From: Hydractinia symbiolongicarpus
Lineage: Eukaryota > Cnidaria > Hydrozoa > Anthoathecata > Hydractiniidae
Direction of reading: 5' to 3'
Length of the DNA: 64,000 nt
NCBI RefSeq assembly: GCF_029227915.1
Contig: NC_079887.1
Location: 3,472,001-3,536,000 of the forward strand
Below are positions 49,129 through 59,934 of this stretch, piece by piece (position 1 is the stretch's first letter; every line of letters begins with the position of its first letter). The position numbers were made by a program, and so were the translations under genes. The notes beneath the pieces are model-generated. The model saw only the letters and a list, made by a program, of their open reading frames with translations. It ran no database searches and was not told the DNA's origin.

Positions 49129-52100
49129 AGACTCGGCCCGTATAGTCAAAAGTATACAAAGAAAGTACCCAGGGAGTAAACTCATTTCCCGAACGATTTC
49201 TTAAATTATTATTTCACCACTAAAGCCCATGAGACTTGTAGTTTTTAAAAATGTTTTCATTTTTGATGAGACGCTGAATAAAAGGAGTTTAATCGCCGGC
49301 AAACGAAAACCCGCCATTTCCCGTAAACCCAGGACTCGGCCCGTATAGTCAAAAGTATACAAAGAAAGTACCCAGGGAGTAAACTCATTTCCCGAACGAT
49401 TTTTTAAATTTTTTTTTCACCACTGAAACGCATGAGATTTGTAGTTTTCAAAAATGTTTTCATTTTTGATGAGACGCTGAATAAAAGAAGTTTAATCGCC
49501 GGCAACCGAAAACCTGCGATTTCCCGTAAATCCCGGACTCGGCCCGTATAGTCAAAAGTATGCAAAGAAAGTACCCAGGAAGTAAACTCATTTGCCGAAC
49601 GATTTTTTAAATTATTATTTCACCACTGAAACGCATGAGATTTGTAGTTTTCAAAAACGTTTTCATTTTTAATGAGACGCTTAATTAAAGAGGGTTAATC
49701 GCCGGCAAACGAAAACTCGCGATTTCTCGTGAATCCCGGGCTTGTCCCGTATAGTCGAATGTATACAAAGAAAGTGCCCTGTGAGTAAACTCATTTCCAG
49801 AACGATTTTTTAAATTATTATTTCACCACTAAAGCCCATGAGACTTGTAGTTTTTAAAAATCTTTTCATTTTTGATGAGACGCTGAATAAAAGAAGTTTA
49901 ATTGCCGGCAAACGAAAACCCGCGATTTCCCGTAAATTCCGGGCTTGGCCCGTATAGTTGAATGTATATAAAGAAAGTACCCAGGGAGTAAACTCATTTG
50001 CCGAACGATTTTTTAAATTATTATTTCACTACTAAAGCCCATGAGACTTGTTGTTTTTAAAAATGTTTTCATTTTTGATGAGACGCTGAATAAAAGAAGT
50101 TTAATCGCCGGCAAACGAAAACCCGCGATTTTCCGTAAATCCCGGGCTTAGCCCGTATAGTCAAAAGTGTACAAAGAAAGTACCTAGGGAGAAAACTCAT
50201 TTCCCGAACGATTTTTTGAATTATTTTTTCACCACTAAAACGCATGAGACTTGTAGTTTTCAAAAGTATTTTCACTTTTGATGAGACGCTGAATAAAAGA
50301 AGTTTAATTGCCGGCAAACGAAAAACCGCGATTTTCCGTAAATCCCGGGCTTGGCCCGTATAGTTGAATGTATACAAAGAAAGTACCCAGGGTGTAAACT
50401 GATTTCCCGAACGATTTTTTAAATTATTTCTGCACCACTAGAACGAATGAGACTTGTAGTTTTCAAAAATGTTTTCATTTTTAATGAGACGCTTAATGAA
50501 AGAGGGTTAATCGCCGGCAAACGAAAACTCGCGATTTCCCGTAAATCCCGGGCTTGTCCCGTATAGTCGAATGTATACAAAGAAAGTACCCTGTGAGTAA
50601 ACTCATTTCCAGAACGATTTTTTAAATTATTATTTCACCACTAAAGCCCATGAGACTTGTATTTTTTAAAAATGTTTTCATTTTTGATGAGACGCTAAAT
50701 AAAAGGAGTTTAATCGCCGGCAAACGAAAACCCGCGACTTCCCGTAAATCCCGGACTCGGCCCGTACAGTCAAAAGTATACAAGGAAAGTACCCAGGGAG
50801 TAAATTGATTTCCCGAACGATTTTTTAAATTATTTTTTCACCACTAAAACGCATGAGACTTGTAGTTTTCAAAAATGTTTTCATTTTTGATGAGACGCTG
50901 AATAAAAGAAGTTTAATCGCCGGCAAACAAAAACCTGCGATTTCCCGTAAATCCCGGACTCGGCCCGTAAAGTCAAAAGTATACAAAGAAATTAACCAGA
51001 GAGTAAACTCATTTCCCGAACGATTTTTCAAATTATTATTTCACCACTAAAGCCAATGAGACTTGTAGTTTTCAAAAGTGTTTTCATTTTTGATGAGACG
51101 CTGAATAAAAGAAGTTTAATTGCCGGCAAACGAAAACCCGCGATTTCCCGTAAATCCCGGGCTTGGCCCGTATAGTTGAATGTATATAAAGAAAGTACCC
51201 AGGGAGTAAACTCATTTGCCGAACGATTTTTTAAATTATTATTTCACTACTAAAGCCCATGAGACTTGTTGTTTTTAAAAATGTTTTCATTTTTGATGAG
51301 ACGCTGAATAAAAGAAGTTTAATCGCCGGCAAACGAAAACCCGCGATTTCCCGTAAATCCCGGGCTTGGCCCGTATAGTCAAAAGTATACAAAGAAAGTA
51401 CCTAGGGAGAAAACTCATTTCCCGAACGATTTTTTGAATTATTTTTTAACCACTAAAACGCATGAGACTTGTAGTTTTCAAAAGTGTTTTCATTTTTGAT
51501 GAGACGCTGAATAAAAGAAGTTTAATTGCCGGCAAACGAAAAACCGCGATTTCCCGTAAATCCCGGGCTTGGCCCGTATAGTTGAATGTATACAAAGAAA
51601 GTACCCAGGGAGTAAACTGATTTCCCGAACGATTTTTTAAATTATTTCTGCACCACTAGAACGAATGAGACTTGTAGTTTTCAAAAATGTTTTCATTTTT
51701 AATGAGACGCTTAATGAAAGAGGGTTAATCGCCGGCAAACGAAAACTCGCGATTTCACGTAAATCCCGGGCTTGTCCCGTATAGTCGAATGTATACAAAG
51801 AAAGTACCCTGTGAGTAAACTCATTTCCAGAACGATTTTTTAAATTATTATTTCACCACTAAAGCCCATGAGACTTGTAGTTTTTAAAATTGTTTTCATT
51901 TTTGATGAGACGCTAAATAAAAGGAGTTTAATCGCCGGCAAACGAAAACCCGCGACTTCCCGTAAATCCCGGACTCGGCCCGTACAGTCAACAGTATACA
52001 AGGAAAGTACCCAGGGAGTAAACTGATTTCCCGAACGATTTTTTAAATTATTTTTTCACCACTAAAACGCATGAGACTTGTAGTTTTCAAAAATGTTTTC

Positions 52101-55100
52101 ATTTTTGATGAGACGCTGAATAACAGGAGTTTAATCACCGGCAAACGAAAACTCGCCATTTCCCGTAAACCCTGGACTCGGCCCGTATAGTCAAAAGTAT
52201 ACAAAGAAAGTACCCAGGGAGTAAACTCATTTTCCGAACGATTTTTTAAATTATTTTTTTACCACTAAAACGCATGAGACTTGTAGTTTTCAAAAATCTT
52301 TTCTTTTTTGATGAGACGCTGAATAAAAGAAGTTTAATCGCCGGCAAACGAAAACCCGCGACTTCCCGTTAATCCCATACTCGGCCCGTATAGTCAAAAG
52401 TATACAAGGAAATTACCCAGGGAGTAAACTCATTTCCCGAACGATTTTTTAAATTATTTTTCCACCACTAAAACGCATGAGACTTATAGTTTTTAAAAAT
52501 GTTTTCATTTTTGATGAGACGCTGAATAAAAGAAGTTTAATCGCCGGCAAACAAAAACCTGCGATTTCCCGTAAATCCCAGACTCGGCCCGTATAGTCAA
52601 AAGTATACAAAGAAAGTACTCAGGGAGTAAACTCATTTCCAGAACGATTTTTTAAATTATCTTTTCACCACAAAAACGCATGAGACTTGTAGTTTTCAAA
52701 TATGTTTTCATTTTTGATGAGACGCTGAATGAAAGAAGTTTAATCGCCGGCAAACGAAAACCTGTGATTTCCCGTAAATCCCGGACTCGGCCCGTATAGT
52801 CAAAAGTATACAAAGAAAGTACCCAGGGAGTAAACTCATTTCCCGAACGATTTCTTAAATTATTATTTCACCACTAAAGCCCATGAGACTTGTAGTTTTT
52901 AAAAATGTTTTCATTTTTGATGAGACGCTGAATAAAAGGAGTTTAATCGCCGGCAAACGAAAACCCGCCATTTCCCGTAAACCCAGGACTAGGCCCGTAT
53001 AGTCAAAAGTATACAAAGAAAGTACCCAGGGAGTAAACTCATTTCCCAAACGATTTTTTAAATTTTTTTTTCACCACTGAAACGCATGAGATTTGTAGTT
53101 TTCAAAAATGTTTTCATTTTTGATGAGACGTTGAATAAAAGAAGTTTAATCGCCGGCAACCGAAAACCTGCGATTTCCCGTAAATCCCGGACTCGGCCCG
53201 TATAGTCAAAAGTATGCAAAGAAAGTACCCAGGAAGTAAACTCATTTGCCGAACGATTTTTTAAATTATTATTTCACTACTAAAACGCATGAGACTTGTA
53301 GTTTTCCAAAACGTTTTCATTTTTAATGAGACGCTTAATTAAAGAGGGTTAATCGCCGGCAAACGAAAACTCGCGATTTCTCGTGAATCCCGGGCTTGTC
53401 CCGTATAGTCGAATGTATACAAAGAAAGTGCCCTGTGAGTAAACTCATTTCCAGAACGATTTTTTAAATTATTATTTCACCACTAAAGCCCATGAGACTT
53501 GTAGTTTTTAAAAATGTTTTCATTTTTGATGAGACGCTGAATAAAAGAAGTTTAATTGCCGGCAAACGAAAACCCGCCATTTCCCGTAAATTCCGGGCTT
53601 GGCCCGTATAGTTGAATGTATATAAAGAAAGTACCCAGGGAGTAAACTCATTTGCCGAACGATTTTTTAAATTATTATTTCACTACTAAAGCCCATGAGA
53701 CTTGTTGTTTTTAAAAATGTTTTCATTTTTGATGAGACGCTGAATAAAAGAAGTTTAATCGCCGGCAAACGAAAACCCGCGATTTTCCGTAAATCCCGGG
53801 CTTGGCCCGTATAGTCAAAAGTGTACAAAGAAAGTACCTAGGGAGAAAACTCATTTCCCGAACGATTTTTTGAATTATTTTTTCACCACTAAAACGCATG
53901 AGACTTGTAGTTTTCAAAAGTGTTTTCATTTTTGATGAGACGCTGAATAAAAGAAGTTTAATTGCCGGCAAACGAAAAACCGCGATTTCCCGTAAATCCC
54001 GGGCTTGGCCCGTATAGTTGAATGTATACAAAGAAAGTACCCAGGGAGTAAACTGATTTCCCGAACGATTTTTTAAATTATTTCTGCACCACTAGAACGA
54101 ATGAGACTTGTAGTTTTCAAAAATGTTTTCATTTTTAATGAGACGCTTAATGAAAGAGGGTTAATCGCCGGCAAACGAAAACTCGCGATTTCCCGTAAAT
54201 CCCGGGCTTGTCCCGTATAGTCGAATGTATACAAAGAAAGTACCCTGTGAGTAAACTCATTTCCAGAACGATTTTTTAAATTATTATTTCACCACTAAAG
54301 CCCATGAGACTTGTAGTTTTTAAAAATGTTTTCATTTTTGATGAGACGCTAAATAAAAGGAGTTTAATCGCCGGCAAACGAAAACCCGCGACTTCCCGTA
54401 AATCCCGGACTCGGCCCGTATAGTCAAAAGTATACAAGGAAAGTAGCCAGGGAGTAAACTGATTTCCCGAACGATTTTTTAAATTATTTTTTCACCACTA
54501 AAACGCATGAGACTTGTAGTTTTCAAAAATGTTTTCATTTTTGATGAGACGCTGAATAAAAGAAGTTTAATCGCCGGCAAACAAAAACCTGCGATTTCCC
54601 GTAAATCCCGGACTCGGCCCGTAAAGTCAAAAGTATACAAAGAAATTAACCAGGGAGTAAACTCATTTCCCGAACGATTTTTCAAATTATTATTTCACCA
54701 CTAAAGCCAATGAGACTTGTAGTTTTCAAAAGTGTTTTCATTTTTGATGAGACGCTGAATAAAAGAAGTTTAATTGCCGGCGAACGAAAACCCGCGATTT
54801 CCCGTAAATCCCGGGCTTGGCCCGTATAGTTGAATGTATATAAAGAAAGTACCCAGGGAGTAAACTCATTTGCCGAACGATTTTTTAAATTATTATTTCA
54901 CTACTAAAGCCCATGAGACTTGTTGTTTTTAAAAATGTTTTCATTTTTGATGAGACGCTGAATAAAAGAAGTTTAATCGCCGGCAAACGAAAACCCGCGA
55001 TTTCCCGTAAATCCCGGGCTTGGCCCGTATAGTCAAAAGTATACAAAGAAAGTACCTAGGGAGAAAACTCATTTCCCGAACGATTTTTTGAATTATTTTT

Positions 55101-55140
55101 TCACCACTAAAACGCATGAGACTTGTAGTTTTCAAAAGTG
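49129..55140 (-). repeat. 18-monomer HOR domain
   Basis: A gcttaattaaag mark at 49679 and 53333 and many other positions repeat at 3654 bp, exactly 18 x 203. Shared marks include tctcgtgaatccc, gaaaaaccgcg, gtaaagtcaaaag with aattaacc (about 50968 and 54622) and agccaatgag (about 51052 and 54706). The second copy is cut off near 55.0 kb by a 3-monomer series. This domain is the template-like partner of block C. Confidence 0.82.
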
Positions 55141-56270
55141 TTTTCATTTTTAATGAGACATTGAATAAAAGAAGTTTAATCGCCGGCAAACGAAAACCTG
55201 CGATTTCCCGTAAATCCCGGACTCGGCCCGTATAGTCAAAAGTATACAAAGAAAGTACCCAGGAAGTAAACTCAATTCCCGAACGATTTTTTAAATTATT
55301 TTTTCACCACTAAAACGCACGAGACTTGTAGTTTTTAAAAATGTTTTCATTTTTGATGAGACGCTTAATAAAAGAGGTTTAATCGCCGGCAAACGAAAAC
55401 CCGCGATTTCCCGTAAATCCCGGGGGTGGCCCGTATAGTCGAATGTATATAAAGAAAGTACCCAGGGAGTAAACTCATTTCCCGAACGATTTTTTCAATT
55501 TTTTTTTCACCACTAAAACGCATGAGACTTGTAGTTTTCAAAAATGTTTTCATTTTTGATGAGACGCTTAATAAAAGAGGTTTAATCGACGGCAAACGAA
55601 AACCCGCGATTTCCCGTAAATCCCGGGCTTGGCCCGTATAGTCAAAAGTATACAAAGAAAGTACCTAGGGAGAAAACTCATTTCCCGAACGATTTTTTGA
55701 ATTATTTTTTCACCACTAAAACGCATGAGACTTGTAGTTTTCAAAAGTGTTTTCATTTTTAATGAGACGCTGAATAAAAGAAGTTTAATCGCCGGCAAAC
55801 GAAAACCTGCGATTTCCCGTAAATCCCGGACTCGGCCCGTATAGTCAAAAGTATACAAAGAAAGTACCCAGGAAGTAAACTCAATTCCCGAACGATTTTT
55901 TAAATTATTTTTTCACCACTAAAACGCACGAGACTTGTAGTTTTTAAAAATGTTTTCATTTTTGATGAGACGCTTAATAAAAGAGGTTTAATCGCCGGCA
56001 AACGAAAACCCGCGATTTCCCGTAAATCCCGGGGGTGGCCCGTATAGTCGAATGTATATAAAGAAAGTACCCAGGGAGTAAACTCATTTCCCGAACGATT
56101 TTTTCAATTTTTTTCTCACCACTAAAACGCATGAGACTTGTAGTTTTTAAAAATGTTTTCATTTTTGATGAGACGCTTAATAAAAGAGGTTTAATCGACG
56201 GCAAACGAAAACCCGCGATTTCCCGTAAATCCCGGGCTTGGCCCGTATAGTCGAATGTATACAAAGAAAG
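55005..56270 (-). repeat. 3-monomer HOR, offset 609 bp
   Basis: Two copies at an offset of 3 x 203, shown by cgggggtgg at 55421 and 56030, the aaaacgcacgag variant, caattcccg and the gcttaataaaagagg monomer. The monomers differ in the third unit, where copy 2 continues with tcgaatgtatac instead of tcaaaagtatac. The 55.4 kb copy, not the 56.0 kb one, is the partner of the sequence just after the second orientation switch. Confidence 0.8.
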
Positions 56271-57008
56271 TACCCTGTGAGTAAACTCATTTCCAGAACA
56301 ATTTTTTAAATTATTTTTTCACCACTAAAACGCATAAGACTTGTAGTTTTTAAAAATGTTTTCATTTTTGATGAGACGCAGAATAAAAGAAGTTTAATCG
56401 CCGGCAAACGAAAATCCGCGATTTCCCGTAAATCCCGGGCTTGGCCCGTATAGTCAAAAGTATACAAAGAAAGTACCCAGGGAGTAAACTCATTTCCCGA
56501 ACGATTTTTTAAATTATTTTTTCACCACTAAAACGCATGAGACTTGTAGTTTTCAAAAGTGTTTTCATTTTTGATGAGACGCTGAATAAAAGAAGTTTAA
56601 TCGCCGGCAAACGAAAACCCGCGATTTCCCGTAAATCCCGGGCTTGGCCCGTATAGTTGAATGTATATAAAGAAAGTACCCAGGGAGTAAACTGATTTCC
56701 CGAACGATTTTTCAAATTATTTCTGCACCACTAGAACGAATGAGACTTGTAGTTTTAAAAAATGTTTTCATTTTTAATGAGACGCTTAATGAAAGAGGGT
56801 TAATCGCCGGCAAACGAAAACTCGCGATTTCCCGTAAATCCCGGGCTTGTCCCGTATAGTCGAATGTAAACAAAGAAAGTACCCTGGGAGTAAACTCATT
56901 TCCAGAACGATTTTTTAAATTATTATTTCACCACTAAAGCCCATGAGACTTGTAGTTTTTAAAAATGTTTTCATTTTTGATGAGACGCTGAATAAAAGGA
57001 GTTTAATC
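56271..57008 (-). repeat. Last monomers of block B before the switch
   Basis: Three and a half monomers of mixed type, with a ccctgtgag monomer, a gacgcagaata variant near 56377 and a gtaaacaaag variant near 56867. The last monomer (gggctttagtgg / ttaaactcc type) stops at gtttaatc, its position 203/1. With the preceding 3-mer part this stretch lies in the 1352-bp spacer (55657-57008) between the inverted arms. Confidence 0.75.
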
Positions 57009-57035
57009 TTTGTATACTTTTGACTATACGGGCCA
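56990..57035. other. Orientation switch 2 (- to +)
   Basis: The minus-orientation monomer runs to gtttaatc at 57001-57008. The next bases tttgtatacttttgac belong to a + monomer entered at its position 134. TC at 57007-57008 fits both partners, a 2-bp microhomology. On the incoming side this is the same monomer point (132-134, the actttctttg segment) used at switch 1. No other DNA lies at the join. Confidence 0.9.
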
Positions 57036-57545
57036 AGCCCGGGATTTACGGGAAATCGCGGGTTTTCGTTTGCCGTCGATTAAACCTCTTTTATTAAGCG
57101 TCTCATCAAAAATGAAAACATTTTTGAAAACTACAAGTCTCATGCGTTTTAGTGGTGAAAAAAAAATTGAAAAAATCGTTCGGGAAATGAGTTTACTCCC
57201 TGGGTACTTTCTTTATATACATTCGACTATACGGGCCACCCCCGGGATTTACGGGAAATCGCGGGTTTTCGTTTGCCGGCGATTAAACCTCTTTTATTAA
57301 GCGTCTCATCAAAAATGAAAACATTTTTAAAAACTACAAGTCTCGTGCGTTTTAGTGGTGAAAAAATAATTTAAAAAATCGTTCGGGAATTGAGTGTACT
57401 TCCTGGGTACTTTCTTTGTATACTTTTGACTATACGGGCCGAGTCCGGGATTTACGGGAAATCGCAGGTTTTCGTTTGCAGGCGATTAAACTTCTTTTAA
57501 TCAGCGTCTCATCAAAAATGAAAACACTTTTGAAAACTACAAGTC
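57009..57545 (+). repeat. First piece of inverted copy (of 55120-55656)
   Basis: Coordinates sum to 112665. Shared private marks are the run of five C at 57239, a gccgtcgat variant near 57074, ttgaaaaaatcg, tctcgtgcg near 57343 and gggaattgag near 57386. The match stops in the cacttttg monomer near 57545. From there the sequence pairs with 54713 and below, so two monomers (about 54714-55119) are absent from this arm. Confidence 0.85.
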
Positions 57546-59934
57546 TCATTGGCTTTAGTGGTGAAATAATAATTTGAAAAATCGTTCGGGAAATGAGTTT
57601 ACTCCCTGGTTAATTTCTTTGTATACTTTTGACTTTACGGGCCGAGTCCGGGATTTACGGGAAATCGCAGGTTTTTGTTTGCCGGCGATTAAACTTCTTT
57701 TATTCAGCGTCTCATCAAAAATGAAAACATTTTTGAAAACTACAAGTCTCATGCGTTTTAGTGGTGAAAAAATAATTTAAAAAATCGTTCGGGAAATCAG
57801 TTTACTCCCTGGGTACTTTCCTTGTATACTTTTGACTGTACGGGCCGAGTCCGGGATTTACGGGAAGTCGCGGATTTTCGTTTGCCGGCGATTAAACTCC
57901 TTTTATTTAGCGTCTCATCAAAAATGAAAACATTTTTAAAAACTACAAGTCTCATGGGCTTTAGTGGTGAAATAATAATTTAAAAAATCGTTCTGGAAAT
58001 GAGTTTACTCACAGGGTACTTTCTTTGTATACATTCGACTATACGGGACAAGCCCGGGATTTACGGGAAATCGCGAGTTTTCGTTTGCCGGCGATTAACC
58101 CTCTTTCATTAAGCGTCTCATTAAAAATGAAAACATTTTTGAAAACTACAAGTCTCATTCGTTCTAGTGGTGCAGAAATAATTTAAAAAATCGTTCGGGA
58201 AATCAGTTTACTCCCTGGGTACTTTCTTTGTATACATTCAACTATACGGGCCAAGCCCGGGATTTACGGGAAATCGCGGTTTTTCGTTTGCCGGCAATTA
58301 AACTTCTTTTATTCAGCGTCTCATCAAAAATGAAAACACTTTTGAAAACTACAAGTCTCATGCGTTTTAGTGGTGAAAAAATAATTCAAAAAATCGTTCG
58401 GGAAATGAGTTTTCTCCCTAGGTACTTTCTTTGTACACTTTTGACTATACGGGCCAAGCCCGGGATTTACGGAAAATCGCGGGTTTTCGTTTGCCGGCGA
58501 TTAAACTTCTTTTATTCAGCGTCTCATCAAAAATGAAAACATTTTTAAAAACAACAAGTCTCATGGGCTTTAGTAGTGAAATAATAATTTAAAAAATCGT
58601 TCGGCAAATGAGTTTACTCCCTGGGTACTTTCTTTATATACATTCAACTATACGGGCCAAGCCCGGGATTTACGGGAAATCGCGGGTTTTCGTTTGCCGG
58701 CAATTAAACTTCTTTTATTCAGCGTCTCATCAAAAATGAAAACACTTTTGAAAACTACAAGTCTCATTGGCTTTAGTGGTGAAATAATAATTTGAAAAAT
58801 CGTTCGGGAAATGAGTTTACTCCCTGGTTAATTTCTTTGTATACTTTTGACTTTACGGGCCGAGTCCGGGATTTACGGGAAATCGCAGGTTTTTGTTTGC
58901 CGGCGATTAAACTTCTTTTATTCAGCGTCTCATCAAAAATGAAAACATTTTTGAAAACTACAAGTCTCATGCGTTTTAGTGGTGAAAAAATAATTTAAAA
59001 AATCGTTCGGGAAATCAGTTTACTCCCTGGGTACTTTCCTTGTATACTTTTGACTGTACGGGCCGAGTCCGGGATTTACGGGAAGTCGCGGGTTTTCGTT
59101 TGCCGGCGATTAAACTCCTTTTATTTAGCGTCTCATCAAAAATGAAAACATTTTTAAAAACTACAAGTCTCATGGGCTTTAGTGGTGAAATAATAATTTA
59201 AAAAATCGTTCTGGAAATGAGTTTACTCACAGGGTACTTTCTTTGTATACATTCGACTATACGGGACAAGCCCGGGATTTACGGGAAATCGCGAGTTTTC
59301 GTTTGCCGGCGATTAACCCTCTTTCATTAAGCGTCTCATTAAAAATGAAAACATTTTTGAAAACTACAAGTCTCATTCGTTCTAGTGGTGCAGAAATAAT
59401 TTAAAAAATCGTTCGGGAAATCAGTTTACTCCCTGGGTACTTTCTTTGTATACATTCAACTATACGGGCCAAGCCCGGGATTTACGGGAAATCGCGGTTT
59501 TTCGTTTGCCGGCAATTAAACTTCTTTTATTCAGCGTCTCATCAAAAATGAAAACACTTTTGAAAACTACAAGTCTCATGCGTTTTAGTGGTGAAAAAAT
59601 AATTCAAAAAATCGTTCGGGAAATGAGTTTTCTCCCTAGGTACTTTCTTTGTACACTTTTGACTATACGGGCCAAGCCCGGGATTTACGGAAAATCGCGG
59701 GTTTTCGTTTGCCGGCGATTAAACTTCTTTTATTCAGCGTCTCATCAAAAATGAAAACATTTTTAAAAACAACAAGTCTCATGGGCTTTAGTAGTGAAAT
59801 AATAATTTAAAAAATCGTTCGGCAAATGAGTTTACTCCCTGGGTACTTTCTTTATATACATTCAACTATACGGGCCAAGCCCGGAATTTACGGGAAATCG
59901 CGGGTTTTCGTTTGCCGGCAATTAAACTTCTTTA
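57546..59934 (+). repeat. 6-monomer HOR, two tandem copies (1218 bp)
   Basis: Copy 1 starts near 57545 and copy 2 near 58763; ctcattgg is at 57545 and 58763, exactly 6 x 203 apart. Each unit is the reverse complement of about 53547-54713 and includes the aatttgaaaaatcg, ttaatttctttg, gactgtacggg, ctcacaggg, cattcgttctag and cgcggtttttcg marks. The partner region on the other arm has only one copy, so this amplification is private to the right arm. A third, more distant unit starts near 62215. Confidence 0.85.

Larger units (their letters stand above)
13710..57008 (-). repeat. Satellite block B: same 203-bp family, inverted orientation
   Basis: About 213 monomers of the same family read on the minus strand for 43.3 kb without interruption by other DNA. 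The same landmarks recur in reverse complement, such as cgccggcaaacg, gtatagtc and gagacgctgaata. The block begins and ends at sharp orientation switches. Internally it has three HOR domains that use partly different monomer types: about 15.1-38.3 kb with an 11-12-monomer period, about 39.7-47 kb with a 6-7-monomer period, and about 49.1-57 kb with an 18-monomer period and a terminal 3-monomer period. Orientation and family membership are certain; domain edges are approximate. Confidence 0.97.

Noticed and set aside
50853-51050. Antisense-overlapping 65-68-codon frames near 50.8, 54.5, 57.6, 58.8 and 62.2 kb
   Set aside because: Both strands of one monomer type happen to be open. The frames occur in every copy of that type and in both array orientations, as expected of repeat copies rather than genes.
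13710-57008. A plain 43-kb two-break inversion
   Set aside because: It would not explain why block C duplicates 49.3-55.7 kb in inverted form or why 13710-15055 duplicates 2643-3988. The outer breakpoints are also out of monomer phase by about 90 bp. It is kept only as an alternative for the shared incoming site.
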